Shown here piece by piece: positions 42,268-51,716 of a DNA stretch of 64,000 nucleotides. Origin of the DNA: Leifsonia sp. Leaf336 (GTDB lineage: Bacteria > Actinomycetota > Actinomycetes > Actinomycetales > Microbacteriaceae); the NCBI RefSeq assembly GCF_001423695.1, contig NZ_LMOZ01000003.1, positions 291,018 to 355,017 of the forward strand. The letters run 5' to 3'. The notes under the pieces were generated by a model. It ran no database searches. It was given only the letters and a program-made list of their open reading frames with translations, and was not told the DNA's origin. The position numbers and the translations under genes were made by a program. The number at the start of each line of letters is the position of its first letter. Positions within the stretch are counted from its first letter, which is position 1.

Positions 42268-44343
42268 ATGTCCAGTCAGACCAGCGCGGCGGTGTCCGCA
42301 CCCAAACCGATCATGACGCATCGCCAGATCCTTCTGGTGATCTTCGGCCTCATGGCCGGCATGTTCCTCTCGGCCCTCGACCAGACCATCGTCGGTACCG
42401 CCATCCGGACCATCGGCGACGACCTGCACGGCCTGAGCCAGCAGGCGTGGGTCACCACGGCCTACCTGATCCTCTCGACGATCTCGACCCCGATCTACGG
42501 CAAGCTCTCCGACATCTTCGGACGCCGGCCGCTCTTCATCATCGCCATCGTCATCTTCATCATCGGCTCGATCCTGGCGTCGTTCTCGACCTCCATGCTC
42601 GAGCTCGCGGCCTTCCGCGCCATCCAGGGCCTCGGCGCCGGCGGTCTGATGTCGATGCCGCTCGCGATCATGGGCGACATGCTCGCTCCACGTGAGCGAG
42701 CCAAATACCAGGGCTACTTCCTGGCCGTCTTCGGTATCTCGAGCCTCATCGGCCCGCTGATCGGCGGCCTCTTCGCCGGAGCGGACCAGATCCTCTGGAT
42801 CGCCGGCTGGCGCTGGGTGTTCCTCATCAACGTGCCGATCGGCATCGCCGCACTCCTCATGGTGATGCGCTTCCTGCACCTGCCGAAGCACGACAGGGGC
42901 TCCGCGCGCATCGACTGGTGGGGCGCCACGGGCGTCATCGTCGCCCTCGTGCCGCTGCTGCTCGTCGCCGAAGAGGGGCGCGACTGGGGCTGGAGCAGCC
43001 CCGGTGCGATCGCCTGCTACGTGATCGGTGTGATCGGCATCATCGCCTTCATCTTCATCGAGCGTGCGATGAAGGACGACGCGCTCATCCCGCTCAAGCT
43101 GTTCCGCTCCAGCACCTTCTCGATGGCGACCGTCATCGGAGTGCTCGTCGGCTTCGGCATGTTCGGTGCGATGCTGACCCTGCCGCTCTACCTCCAGATC
43201 GTGCTCGGCGCGACCCCGACCGAGTCGGGCCTGCAGCTGCTGCCGATGATCCTCGGTCTGATGATCTCCTCGATCGCGTCCGGCCAGATCATCGCCCGCA
43301 CCGGTCACTACCGGCAGTTCCCGATCATCGGCACCGCGATGCTCGCGGGCGGATTCTTCTACCTGACCTTCATCAAGGTGGGCGACTCGTACTGGTTCAT
43401 CGCCGGCGCGATGCTCCTCATCGGTCTCGGCCTCGGCCAGCTGATGCAGACGCTGACGATCGCCAGCCAGAACTCGGTCGGCCTGCGCGACATGGGTGTG
43501 GCCACGTCGGCCTCCACGTTCTTCCGCCAGATCGGTGGAACGCTGGGTACCGCCGTGCTGCTCTCGCTGCTGTTCACGGTCTTCCCGACGAACATCCAGA
43601 ATGCACTCGGCGACAAGGCGACGCTGACGAACGCCTTGGATGCCGCTCTGACGCCCTCGGTGGCAGCCGCACCTGAGAACAAGCAGATCATGGACCAGAT
43701 CTACAACAAGATCGTCGACCCCATCGAGAAGGGTGCGCAGGCGAAGGCGCACGCCACCGGCGTGCAGCAGCTCGTCGCGCAGGGCGTGCCGCAGGACGTC
43801 GCCGAGCAGAAAGTGCCGCCCGCGCCCATCGACTTCTCGAACGCGGACCAGCGGAAGGCCGTGGTCGACGCATCGGTGCCCGCTGTGCAGGCGCAGCTCG
43901 ACAAGGCGAACGGGTCCGGCGACAGTTCGGCCACCAACGACACGTCGTTCCTGAACAACGCCGACCCGCGGCTCTCCAAGCCGTTCCTCGTCGGTTTCAA
44001 CGCCTCCGCGGTGCAGGTCTACTGGGTCGCGATGATCGTGGTCCTGATCGCGTTCGTGCTGTCGCTGTTCTTCAAGACCCCGCCGCTGCGCGCCAAGTCG
44101 GCGCTTCAGGAGGCCGCGGACGCGAAGTCGGACGCTGCGGCAGCCGAGGCGGCAGCGGCCGGGGAGCGCCAGCCGGTGCCGGCGGGCGCTGTGGCGTCCG
44201 ACGCCGCCGAGCGCGAGGAGCTCGAGGAGACCGACCTGGGGCTCATCGCGAGCCGAGTGGCCGGCGAGACCGGCGCGCTCATCGAGCCGGTCGTCGACAC
44301 CGCGTCGGTCGCCGCGCAGCGACCGCGGCCCGCTATCGACTAG
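42268..44343 (+). CDS. DHA2-family (EmrB/QacA) multidrug MFS transporter
   Basis: Fourteen-helix drug:H+ antiporter of 691 residues, longer than the common 470-550. Signatures are GMFLSALDQTIVGTA (TM1), GKLSDIFGRRPLF (loop 2-3) and GISSLIGPLIGGLF (motif C, TM5). Between the last two helices (about residues 450-590) lies a long hydrophilic, probably extracellular insert rich in Ala, Gln and Asp. The last 80 residues after the final helix are acidic and cytosolic. No regulator is adjacent upstream. The substrate is unknown. Confidence 0.92.
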   Translation: MSSQTSAAVSAPKPIMTHRQILLVIFGLMAGMFLSALDQTIVGTAIRTIGDDLHGLSQQAWVTTAYLILSTISTPIYGKLSDIFGRRPLFIIAIVIFIIGSILASFSTSMLELAAFRAIQGLGAGGLMSMPLAIMGDMLAPRERAKYQGYFLAVFGISSLIGPLIGGLFAGADQILWIAGWRWVFLINVPIGIAALLMVMRFLHLPKHDRGSARIDWWGATGVIVALVPLLLVAEEGRDWGWSSPGAIACYVIGVIGIIAFIFIERAMKDDALIPLKLFRSSTFSMATVIGVLVGFGMFGAMLTLPLYLQIVLGATPTESGLQLLPMILGLMISSIASGQIIARTGHYRQFPIIGTAMLAGGFFYLTFIKVGDSYWFIAGAMLLIGLGLGQLMQTLTIASQNSVGLRDMGVATSASTFFRQIGGTLGTAVLLSLLFTVFPTNIQNALGDKATLTNALDAALTPSVAAAPENKQIMDQIYNKIVDPIEKGAQAKAHATGVQQLVAQGVPQDVAEQKVPPAPIDFSNADQRKAVVDASVPAVQAQLDKANGSGDSSATNDTSFLNNADPRLSKPFLVGFNASAVQVYWVAMIVVLIAFVLSLFFKTPPLRAKSALQEAADAKSDAAAAEAAAAGERQPVPAGAVASDAAEREELEETDLGLIASRVAGETGALIEPVVDTASVAAQRPRPAID

Positions 44344-44355
44344 GTCGACCGGACC

Positions 44356-45690
44356 TCAGTCCACCTCACCGACGGAACGGCCGTCGCCCACCGGGGCGGC
44401 GGCCGTTCCGCCGTCCCGCACAGCCACCCGCCGCAGCACGAGCGGCGTCACGACACCGTGCAGCAGGATGCTGCCGACGACCGTGAGCACGGTCACGCTC
44501 AGTACGTCGGCGCTATCGCTGTCCGGGAGGTGGTTGAACGCCAGCAGGCCGAAGACGATCGTCGCCGTTCCGCGCGGGCCGACCAGCCCGATGTAGGAGC
44601 GCTCCCGCCAGCTGACAGGGGACCCGAGCATCGACACGTAGACCGGCACAGCGCGGAAGACCGTGAGCGCCAGCACCGCGATGACGAGGATGCGCCAGTC
44701 GATGCCGTCGATGATGACGGCCGTCGTCATGCCGCCCAGGATGAACCAGACGAAGTTCGCGGCGACGGTGCTCGCCTCCTCCACGAGGAGCAGTTCGTCG
44801 TGGGGCACCGCCTCCAGGTCGCTGCGCCGCGTGCGGAGGACGCGGAACATGACGCCGGCGACGAACGCGGCGACGAAGCCGTTCGCGGCGACGTCGTGCA
44901 GCGTCGCGATCCCGTAGGTCAGCAGGGGCGCGAGGAGCATCACGAAGCGGATGCCGGAGGCGTCCGCCCAGCCGCGAGCGGTGGCCCAGCGCGTCAGCAC
45001 GCCGAGCAGCGCGCCCACGACGACGCCGACGACGATCGCGAACAGGGTGGCCGGGATCGCTCCGAAGAACGCGTAGACGGCCTCCGACAGGTTCTTCTCG
45101 AGTTCCTTCTCGGTGGCGCCGGTGATCTTCTCGCCGGTGTTCGCGACCTTGATGAGCGTCGGCAGGGCGACGGCGATCGCGAGCGACATGCTGAACAGCG
45201 GCGAGATGAGGCCGTCGTTGTAGCCGCTCTCCACGTTGAGGATCTGGCGTACGCGTGCGGGCACGCGGCCGGAGCGCAGCAGAGCCGTCGCCGGCGCGAA
45301 GTCGGTCGGCATCACGATGCAGGCGATCACGATGAGCACGAAGACGTTCAGCTCGGGCAGGAGCCAGCCGGTCGCCACGACGACGAGCAGCAGCGAGAGC
45401 GGGAGGGCGATCAGGACCAGCCGCGAGAGGCTGCGCCCTTCTCCCCCGAAGATGCCGCCGCGCACCTCGCAGGCGTCGACGAACAGCAGTACCGCCAGGA
45501 TGAGCTCGACGACGTGCTGGGCGATGTCGCTGTCGATCGCCTCCGTGAACCCGTGCACGTCGACGAGCACGACGAGCGCCCCGAGCACGGCGAGCGCAGC
45601 CGGCCCGGCGATGCCGAAGCGCTCGAACCGGCGAGCGACCAGCGACCACAACGCCACCGCGGCGAGGCCGACGAGGATGATGACCGGCAT
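44356..45690 (-). CDS. Cation:proton antiporter (CPA family)
   Basis: Membrane antiporter of 444 residues from ATG 45690 (GAGGAG upstream). About twelve helices are predicted. Family marks are CIVMPTDFAPATALLRSG (about 133-150), containing the ion-site Asp, LNVESGYNDGLISPLFS, and GLVGPRGTATIVFGLLA. It probably exchanges Na+ or K+ for H+. It converges with the exporter gene and lies downstream of the TetR gene across a long hairpin. Confidence 0.9.
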   Translation of the reverse strand: MPVIILVGLAAVALWSLVARRFERFGIAGPAALAVLGALVVLVDVHGFTEAIDSDIAQHVVELILAVLLFVDACEVRGGIFGGEGRSLSRLVLIALPLSLLLVVVATGWLLPELNVFVLIVIACIVMPTDFAPATALLRSGRVPARVRQILNVESGYNDGLISPLFSMSLAIAVALPTLIKVANTGEKITGATEKELEKNLSEAVYAFFGAIPATLFAIVVGVVVGALLGVLTRWATARGWADASGIRFVMLLAPLLTYGIATLHDVAANGFVAAFVAGVMFRVLRTRRSDLEAVPHDELLLVEEASTVAANFVWFILGGMTTAVIIDGIDWRILVIAVLALTVFRAVPVYVSMLGSPVSWRERSYIGLVGPRGTATIVFGLLAFNHLPDSDSADVLSVTVLTVVGSILLHGVVTPLVLRRVAVRDGGTAAAPVGDGRSVGEVD

Positions 45691-45777
45691 CCGCCCCTCC
45701 TCCCCGCTCGCTGCTCGTGGCTCGCTGCGCTCGCGCTCAGTCTGTCCCCACATCCCCTCGCCCGCCAAGGATCGAAG

Positions 45778-45825
45778 GGCACGTTGTTGTCGCTTTCGGG
45801 CGCCGAAAGCGACAACGACGTGCCC
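45778..45825. repeat. 48-base near-perfect hairpin between antiporter and TetR genes
   Basis: Arms of 23 bases (45778-45800 and 45803-45825) pair with one wobble around a two-base loop. Flanking bases (about 45754-45766 with 45827-45839) extend pairing after a bulge. No T-run. It lies between the TetR stop and the antiporter start, both minus strand, and may act as terminator, RNA-stability element or mobile palindrome. Confidence 0.7.
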
Positions 45826-45858
45826 CTCGGCGGACGAGGGCCGAACGAGACAGGTGGG

Positions 45859-46452
45859 TCAGAGAGCGGTGAGGAGGTCCAGGGCCAGGGTGCGGGCGTC
45901 GCGGAGGCGGCGGCGGTCGGCCTCCAGGCCCGAGCGCGCGAGCGCGCCGTGCAGCACGTACGAGAGGTGCTGGGCGGTGCGGTCGGCGTGCACGCGGTCG
46001 GTGAGCTCCCGGAGGCCCGCGGCGAGGATGGCGTCGACCTCCGCGCTGTGCCGACGGACGATCTCGCGCCCCGGGTCGCCGAGCGGCAGCTCCGCTGCGG
46101 CGTTCAGCAGGGCGTTACCGCGATACCCGGGCTCCGGCGCGAGGGCGGCCTGGTCGAGATAGGCGTCGAAGACGGCGAGGACACGCGTGACCGGGTCGGG
46201 CGCCCGGCGGGCACGCCGTGCGTAGAGCGCGAGCCACTCCGCGTGACGTGCCTCGAGGGAGGCCGAGACGAGCGCCGACTTGGAGGCGAAGTTGTTGTAG
46301 AGGCTCATCCGGGCGACGCCCGCGTCGGCCGTGATGGCGTCGATTCCGGTGGCCGCGATGCCGTCCGTGTAGAACCTCCGGATGGCCGACTCGAGGATGC
46401 GACGGCGGGCTCCGCCGGTGCGCGCACCCGAGTTGCGCGGTCGCTCGGCCAC
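45859..46452 (-). CDS. TetR-family transcriptional regulator
   Basis: Regulator of 197 residues. N-terminal helix-turn-helix: RILESAIRRFYTDGIAATGI, ITADAGVARMSLYNNFASKS (about 18-58), then a variable ligand domain. GTG 46452 has GGGAGG six bases upstream. An imperfect palindrome at 46471-46490 overlaps its promoter region and suggests autoregulation. The downstream antiporter is a possible target, but the long hairpin separates them. Confidence 0.9.
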   Translation of the reverse strand: MAERPRNSGARTGGARRRILESAIRRFYTDGIAATGIDAITADAGVARMSLYNNFASKSALVSASLEARHAEWLALYARRARRAPDPVTRVLAVFDAYLDQAALAPEPGYRGNALLNAAAELPLGDPGREIVRRHSAEVDAILAAGLRELTDRVHADRTAQHLSYVLHGALARSGLEADRRRLRDARTLALDLLTAL

Positions 46453-46470
46453 GGCGCCCTCCCTGTTATC

Positions 46471-46490
46471 TAGGTAGGTCAGTCTATCTA
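46471..46490. promoter_or_regulatory. Candidate TetR operator
   Basis: TAGgTAG (46471-46477) and CTAtCTA (46484-46490) form an imperfect palindrome with a six-base centre, 19 bases before the TetR start. Position and symmetry fit autoregulation. Confidence 0.5.
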
Positions 46491-46594
46491 AAATTCACTT
46501 CGCGAAGATCACGGTTCGATTACGGCGGAGGGTGATCGCCCGCGAGATTCCGCGGTGGAGCGTCGCGATCTCGTAGATCCCGGATTTTCAACGA

Positions 46595-46698
46595 TGAGAG
46601 CGCGATCACACTGCGTCTTGACAACGCCGTCGCTGCCGCTCTACATTCACTCTCGATCCGTGAGAGCGCTCTCACACCACCCGAAGAGAGCGCTCTCA
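46595..46698 (+). promoter_or_regulatory. Promoter and CelR-type operators of the beta-glucoside operon
   Basis: TTGACA (46618-46623), 18 bases, TACATT (46642-46647) form a strong promoter. A perfect palindrome TGAGAGCGCTCTCA (46661-46674) and a near copy (GAGAGCGCTCTC, 46686-46697) lie downstream of the expected start. A degenerate copy TGAGAGCGCGATCA (46595-46608) lies upstream of the -35. They resemble the TGGGAGCGCTCCCA boxes of actinobacterial CelR regulators. Confidence 0.85.
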
Positions 46699-46743
46699 CA
46701 GACTCACCAGACCCAACAACTCACACGCACAAGGGAGTGATCC

Positions 46744-48069
46744 GTGAAGCTTTCACGTCGCACCAAGGTCGCGGCGGCAATCGCCGGCGCGGCCTCGTTC
46801 GCCCTCCTCGCGGCCGGCTGCTCATCGAGCGGCGGCGATGCGGGGACCAGCTCGAATCCGATCACGCTGACCGTCACGACGTTCGGCACGATGGGCTTCG
46901 ACAAGCTCTACTCGCAGTACGAGAAGGAGCACCCGGGCATCAAGATCAAGGCGACCAACATCGACACCGGTGACAACGCCCTGACCGACTGGCAGACCAA
47001 GGAGGCCGCGGGCAGCGGACTCCCCGACGTCCAGGCCGTCGAAGAGGGCTGGCTGTCCAAGGTCATGCAGGTCTCCGACCAGTTCAACGACCTCAAGGAC
47101 TACGGCGCCAGCGACATCAAGAGCCGCTGGGTCGACTGGAAGCTGAAGCAGGCGACCGACAAGAACGGCCGCATCATCGGCTACGGCACCGACATCGGAC
47201 CGGAGGGCCTCTGCTACAACGGCAAGCTCTTCGCCGCGGCGGGCCTGCCGAGCGACCGCGAGTCCGTCGCCAAGCTGTTCGGCGGCGACAACGCCACCTG
47301 GGACGACTTCTTCAAGGTCGGCGAGCAGTACAAGGCCGCCACCGGCAAGGCCTTCTACGACCAGTCCGGCTTCATCTGGAACGCGATGGTGAACCAGCAG
47401 CCCGAGGGTTACTACACCAAGGACGGCAAGCTCAACATCGAGAACAACAGCGACCTCAAGGCGCTGTGGAGCAAGCTGGCCGGCGGCGCGGCAGCGGGCC
47501 TCTCCTCCAACCAGACCCAGTGGGACTGGGGCAAGGGCAAGGCGTTCACCGACGGCTCGTTCGCCACGTTCGTCTGCCCGGGCTGGATGCTCGGCGTCGT
47601 GCAGGGCCAGGTCAAGGCCGGCGGCGGCGACGCCTCCACCGGTTGGGACTTCGCCAACGTCTTCCCGGGCGGTGCGGCCAACTGGGGCGGCTCGTTCCTG
47701 ACCGTGCCGAAGCAGTCCAAGCACCCGAAGGAGGCCGCGGCCCTCGCCGCGTGGCTGACCACCGCCAAGTCGCAGGTCGCGACCTTCCAGGCGGCCGGCA
47801 CGTTCCCCTCGGTCACCGCGGCGCAGTCCGACCCGGGCGTGACCGGTGCGAGCGACCTGACGAAGTTCTTCAACAACGCCCCGGTCGGCCAGATCCTGTC
47901 GGAGCGAGCGAAGGGCGTCGTCGCCCAGTACAAGGGCCCGGACGACTCGGTCATCCAGTCGCAGGTGTTCGGACCGTCGGTGCAGCAGCTCGACTCCGGC
48001 AAGGCGAACGGCGATCAGGCCTGGGCCAACGCGATCACGCTGCTGAACCAGCTCGTCGTCAACAAGTAG
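46744..48069 (+). CDS. Sugar ABC transporter substrate-binding lipoprotein (CebE-like)
   Basis: Extracellular binding lipoprotein of 441 residues with lipobox LAAGC (Cys26). Family-1 solute-binding fold, with DWQTKEAAGSGLPDVQAVE, YGTDIGPEGLCYNGKLFAAAG split over about 138-161, and WGGSFLTVPKQSKHPKEAA near the C-terminal lobe. GTG 46744 has AGGGAG upstream. It leads the operon with two permeases and a beta-glucosidase, so cellobiose or another beta-glucoside is the expected ligand. No ATPase gene is present here. Such systems share an MsiK-type ATPase encoded elsewhere. Confidence 0.9.
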   Translation: MKLSRRTKVAAAIAGAASFALLAAGCSSSGGDAGTSSNPITLTVTTFGTMGFDKLYSQYEKEHPGIKIKATNIDTGDNALTDWQTKEAAGSGLPDVQAVEEGWLSKVMQVSDQFNDLKDYGASDIKSRWVDWKLKQATDKNGRIIGYGTDIGPEGLCYNGKLFAAAGLPSDRESVAKLFGGDNATWDDFFKVGEQYKAATGKAFYDQSGFIWNAMVNQQPEGYYTKDGKLNIENNSDLKALWSKLAGGAAAGLSSNQTQWDWGKGKAFTDGSFATFVCPGWMLGVVQGQVKAGGGDASTGWDFANVFPGGAANWGGSFLTVPKQSKHPKEAAALAAWLTTAKSQVATFQAAGTFPSVTAAQSDPGVTGASDLTKFFNNAPVGQILSERAKGVVAQYKGPDDSVIQSQVFGPSVQQLDSGKANGDQAWANAITLLNQLVVNK

Positions 48070-48082
48070 TACACCTCACCAG

Positions 48083-48115
48083 TCGGGCCCCGCTGCTGCA
48101 GGCGGCGGGGCCCGA
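48083..48115 (+). other. Intercistronic hairpin between binding protein and permease genes
   Basis: An 11-bp perfect G+C-rich stem (48083-48093 with 48105-48115) around an 11-base loop, without T-run. Such hairpins often protect the binding-protein message or reduce read-through, giving excess binding protein over permease. Confidence 0.65.
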
Positions 48116-48141
48116 ACACCTCCCGACCCCCGGAGAACCGC

Positions 48142-49251
48142 ATGACCACCGTCACCCGCACCCCGGACGCCGCACCCGCGGCCACCCGGCGCGATCGCGA
48201 CGACCGCCGGGCGCTCACCTTCAAGCAGAAGCTCAGCCGCTTCGACGTCAAAGCCTCCCCGTACTTCTACGTCGCGCCGTTCTTCGTGCTGTTCGCCCTC
48301 GTCGGCCTGTTCCCTCTCGTCTACACGTTCGTCGTTTCGCTCAATAACTGGAACCTCCTCACCGGCCCCGGTGACTGGGTGGGTTTCGCCAACTACCTGG
48401 CCGAGCTGAAGGACCCGTTCTTCTGGAACTCGCTCTTCAACACGGTCAGCATCTTCCTGCTCTCCGCCATCCCGCAGCTGATCGCCGCCGTCTTCATCGC
48501 GGCGATGCTCGATCAGAACATCCGGGCCAAGACCTTCTGGCGGATGAGCGTGCTGCTCCCCTATGTCGTGACCCCGGTCGCGGTGACCCTGATCTTCTCG
48601 AGCGCGTTCGACGAGAAATACGGACTCATCAACAACATCCTCCAGGCCGTCGGCCTCGACCCGGTGATGTGGAAGACGGAGGTCTTCCCGTCTCACCTGG
48701 CGATCGCCACGATGGTCAACTGGCGCTGGACCGGTTACAACGCGCTGATCCTGCTCGCCGCGATGCAGGCGGTGCCGCGCGACATCCACGAGTCCGCCGC
48801 GCTCGACGGGGCCGGCCAGTTCCGCCGGTTCTTCTCGATCACACTGCCGAGCATCCGCCCGACCATGATCTTCGTCATCATCACGGCGACCATCGGCGGC
48901 CTCCAGATCTTCACCGAGCCGAAGCTGTTCAACCCGTCCAGCGCGGTGCCGGGGGGCCCGCAACGGCAGTACCAGACGACCGTGCTCTACCTGTGGGACA
49001 TGGCGTTCAACCGCCAGAACTTCGGAAAGGCCTCCGCGATCGCGTGGATGCTGTTCCTCATCATCGTGCTGTTCGGCGTGCTCAACTTCCTGATCTCGCG
49101 GCGCATCGCCTCCACGGAGGCCCGCGTGCACCGCAGGAGGACCGCGCGCCGGCTGGCGACGAGCCGAGTCCAGTCCACCGACGCCGACGCCGACGCGAGC
49201 GCCGAAGGCGCCCTGGCGCTGACCGCAGCGAGCGAGGAGAAGAACGTATGA
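48142..49251 (+). CDS. Sugar ABC transporter permease (CebF-like)
   Basis: MalF-type permease of 369 residues with six membrane helices after a 40-residue cytosolic N-terminus. The ATPase-contact EAA loop is ESAALDGAGQFRRFFSITLP (about 214-233). The C-terminal 60 residues are charged and cytosolic. The stop overlaps the next permease start (ATGA at 49248-49251). Confidence 0.92.
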   Translation: MTTVTRTPDAAPAATRRDRDDRRALTFKQKLSRFDVKASPYFYVAPFFVLFALVGLFPLVYTFVVSLNNWNLLTGPGDWVGFANYLAELKDPFFWNSLFNTVSIFLLSAIPQLIAAVFIAAMLDQNIRAKTFWRMSVLLPYVVTPVAVTLIFSSAFDEKYGLINNILQAVGLDPVMWKTEVFPSHLAIATMVNWRWTGYNALILLAAMQAVPRDIHESAALDGAGQFRRFFSITLPSIRPTMIFVIITATIGGLQIFTEPKLFNPSSAVPGGPQRQYQTTVLYLWDMAFNRQNFGKASAIAWMLFLIIVLFGVLNFLISRRIASTEARVHRRRTARRLATSRVQSTDADADASAEGALALTAASEEKNV

Positions 49252-50132
49252 CCACCGCGACCCGCGCGCCGTCCCCGGTTGCGAAGCAGCGCGACCCGCG
49301 CCGCCGCGCCCTCGGCATCGATCGGCGCCCCGGCTTCCTCACCTACGGCGTCCTGCTGGCCATCTTCATCGGCGGCGCCTACCCGCTGTGGTGGTCGTTC
49401 GTCGCCGGCTCGAGCAACAGCACCGTGCTCACGGCGACCTGGCCTCCCCTGCTCCCCGGCGGCCAGTTCTGGACGAACATCGGCCAGGTGCTCGACACCG
49501 TGCCGTTCTGGCAGGCGCTCGGCAACTCGATCATCGTCTCGACGGTCATCACGGTCTCCGTCGTCGCCTTCTCGACGCTCGCCGGCTACGCGTTCGCGAA
49601 GCTCCCCTTCCGGGGCCGCAGCGGCCTGATGGTCTTCGTCATCGCCACCCTCGCCGTTCCGACGCAGCTCGGCATCATCCCGCTGTTCATGGCGATGAAG
49701 CAGTTCGGCTGGACCGGAACCCTCGGCGCGGTCATCGTGCCGACCCTGGTCACCGCGTTCGGCGTCTTCTTCATGCGGCAGTACCTGGTCGACGTCATCC
49801 CGGAGGAGCTCATCGAGGCCGCCCGCGTCGACGGCGCGAACATGATCAGCACGTTCTGGCACGTGGGCGTCCCGGCGGCACGGCCGGCCATGGCGATCCT
49901 GGGCCTGTTCACCTTCATGACCGCGTGGACCGACTACCTGTGGCCGCTGCTCGTGGCCCCGCAGAACCCGACCCTGCAGGTCGCCCTGAGCCAGCTGCAG
50001 TCGGCCAAGTACGTCGACTACTCGATCGTGCTCGCCGGCGCGGTGCTCGCGACCATCCCCCTGCTCATCCTCTTCGTGCTCGCCGGCCGGCAGCTGGTCT
50101 CCGGCATCATGGCCGGCGCGGTGAAAGGCTAA
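49248..50132 (+). CDS. Sugar ABC transporter permease (CebG-like)
   Basis: MalG-type permease of 294 residues, six helices. EAA loop EAARVDGANMISTFWHVGVP (about 188-207). Coupled to the preceding permease by overlap and followed two bases later by the beta-glucosidase gene. Confidence 0.92.
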   Translation: MTTATRAPSPVAKQRDPRRRALGIDRRPGFLTYGVLLAIFIGGAYPLWWSFVAGSSNSTVLTATWPPLLPGGQFWTNIGQVLDTVPFWQALGNSIIVSTVITVSVVAFSTLAGYAFAKLPFRGRSGLMVFVIATLAVPTQLGIIPLFMAMKQFGWTGTLGAVIVPTLVTAFGVFFMRQYLVDVIPEELIEAARVDGANMISTFWHVGVPAARPAMAILGLFTFMTAWTDYLWPLLVAPQNPTLQVALSQLQSAKYVDYSIVLAGAVLATIPLLILFVLAGRQLVSGIMAGAVKG

Positions 50133-50134
50133 GA

Positions 50135-51643
50135 ATGACCGACGACCACATCTCCCGGGGCCTCGCTGCGCCGTCCGAGCACGGCTGGCCTGCCGGCTTC
50201 CTGTGGGGCTCGGCCACCGCGGCCGCGCAGATCGAAGGCGCCGCGCACGAGGACGGCAAGGAGGACTCGATCTGGGATGCCTTCGCACGCGTCCCCGGGG
50301 CCATCGCCGGTGGGGACACCCCGGAGCGCGCCGTCGACCACTACCACCGGATGCCGCAGGACGTCGCACTGATGGCGGAGCTCGGCCTCCAGTCGTACCG
50401 CTTCTCGACGTCGTGGGCGCGCATCAATCCGGGCGACCGGCAGGTCAACCGCGCCGGTCTGGACTTCTACAGCCGCCTGGTCGACGAGCTGCTGGGCGCG
50501 GGCATCCTGCCGTGGCTGACCCTGTACCACTGGGATCTGCCGCAGGCGCTGGAGGAGCGCGGAGGCTGGGCGAACCGCGACACGGCGTACCGGTTCCGCG
50601 ACTACGCGGTCGCGGTGTACGACGCGCTCGGCGACCGTGTCTCGCACTGGACGACGTTCAACGAGCCGCTCTGCTCCTCGCTGATCGCGTACGCCGCCGG
50701 CGAGCACGCGCCGGGCCGCCGGGAGCCGCGCGCCGCGCTGGCCGCCCTGCACCACCAGCACCTCGCACACGGGCTCGCCGCCGCCGCGATCCGCGACCTC
50801 GCGGCGGAGCACGACGGCCGCGCGGAGCAGCTGCGCCTCGGCATCACGCTCAACCTGACGAACGCCGTGCCGAACGACCCGAAGGACGCCGTCGACCTCG
50901 ACGCCGCCCGCCGCATCGACGGTCTTTGGAACCGCATGTACCTCGACCCGCTGCTCGAGGGCACCTACCCGGCGGACGTGCTGGAGGACCTCCGCGACTA
51001 CCGGTTCGAGGAGCTCGTGCACGACGGCGACCTCGGTGCGATCCGACAGCCGATCGACTTCCTCGGCGTCAACCATTACCACGACGACAACGTCAGCGGT
51101 CATCCCGCGCCCGCCGGCGTTGTCCTCGCTCCGGTGCCGACCGACCGGCCCACGTCGTCTCCGTTCGTGGGCAGCGAGTTCGTCACATTCCCGTCCCGCC
51201 ACCTGCCGACGACCGCCATGGGCTGGGAGGTCAACCCGAGCGGCCTCCGGGAACTGCTGGTGCGGCTCACGGCCGAGTACCCAGCGCTCCCTCCGCTGTA
51301 CATCACCGAGAACGGCGCCTCGTACGACGACACCGTGGACGACGACGGCCGCATCCGCGACCTCGAGCGCGAGGCGTACATCGTCGCGCACCTCGACGCG
51401 GTGCGGGAGGCCATCGCCGACGGCGCCGACGTGCGCGGCTACTTCGTCTGGTCGCTGCTCGACAACTTCGAGTGGGCGTGGGGCTACGCCAAGCGGTTCG
51501 GGATCGTCCACGTCGACTACGACACCCAGCAGCGCACGGTGAAGGACTCGGGCCGCGCCTACGCCCGCATCATCGCCGAGGCGGCCGGTGGAGCGGGCGA
51601 CGCGGTGGGCGTGGCCACTGGATCTGCCGCGGCTCGCGCCTAA
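50135..51643 (+). CDS. GH1 beta-glucosidase
   Basis: Cytosolic family 1 glycoside hydrolase of 502 residues without signal peptide. The family start FLWGSATAAAQIEGA, acid/base Glu in TTFNEP, nucleophile Glu in YITENGASYDD, and the aglycone-side WSLLDNFEWAWGYAKRFG are complete. It should split cellobiose or aryl-beta-glucosides taken up by the upstream transporter. ATG 50135 has AAAGG upstream. Confidence 0.95.
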   Translation: MTDDHISRGLAAPSEHGWPAGFLWGSATAAAQIEGAAHEDGKEDSIWDAFARVPGAIAGGDTPERAVDHYHRMPQDVALMAELGLQSYRFSTSWARINPGDRQVNRAGLDFYSRLVDELLGAGILPWLTLYHWDLPQALEERGGWANRDTAYRFRDYAVAVYDALGDRVSHWTTFNEPLCSSLIAYAAGEHAPGRREPRAALAALHHQHLAHGLAAAAIRDLAAEHDGRAEQLRLGITLNLTNAVPNDPKDAVDLDAARRIDGLWNRMYLDPLLEGTYPADVLEDLRDYRFEELVHDGDLGAIRQPIDFLGVNHYHDDNVSGHPAPAGVVLAPVPTDRPTSSPFVGSEFVTFPSRHLPTTAMGWEVNPSGLRELLVRLTAEYPALPPLYITENGASYDDTVDDDGRIRDLEREAYIVAHLDAVREAIADGADVRGYFVWSLLDNFEWAWGYAKRFGIVHVDYDTQQRTVKDSGRAYARIIAEAAGGAGDAVGVATGSAAARA

Positions 51644-51716
51644 CATGGGTCGGGCGTCATCATCGGCGCCCGACCCCCTGAAGCGCCGAGAACCCGACGC
51701 ATCGAGAAGAGGAACC

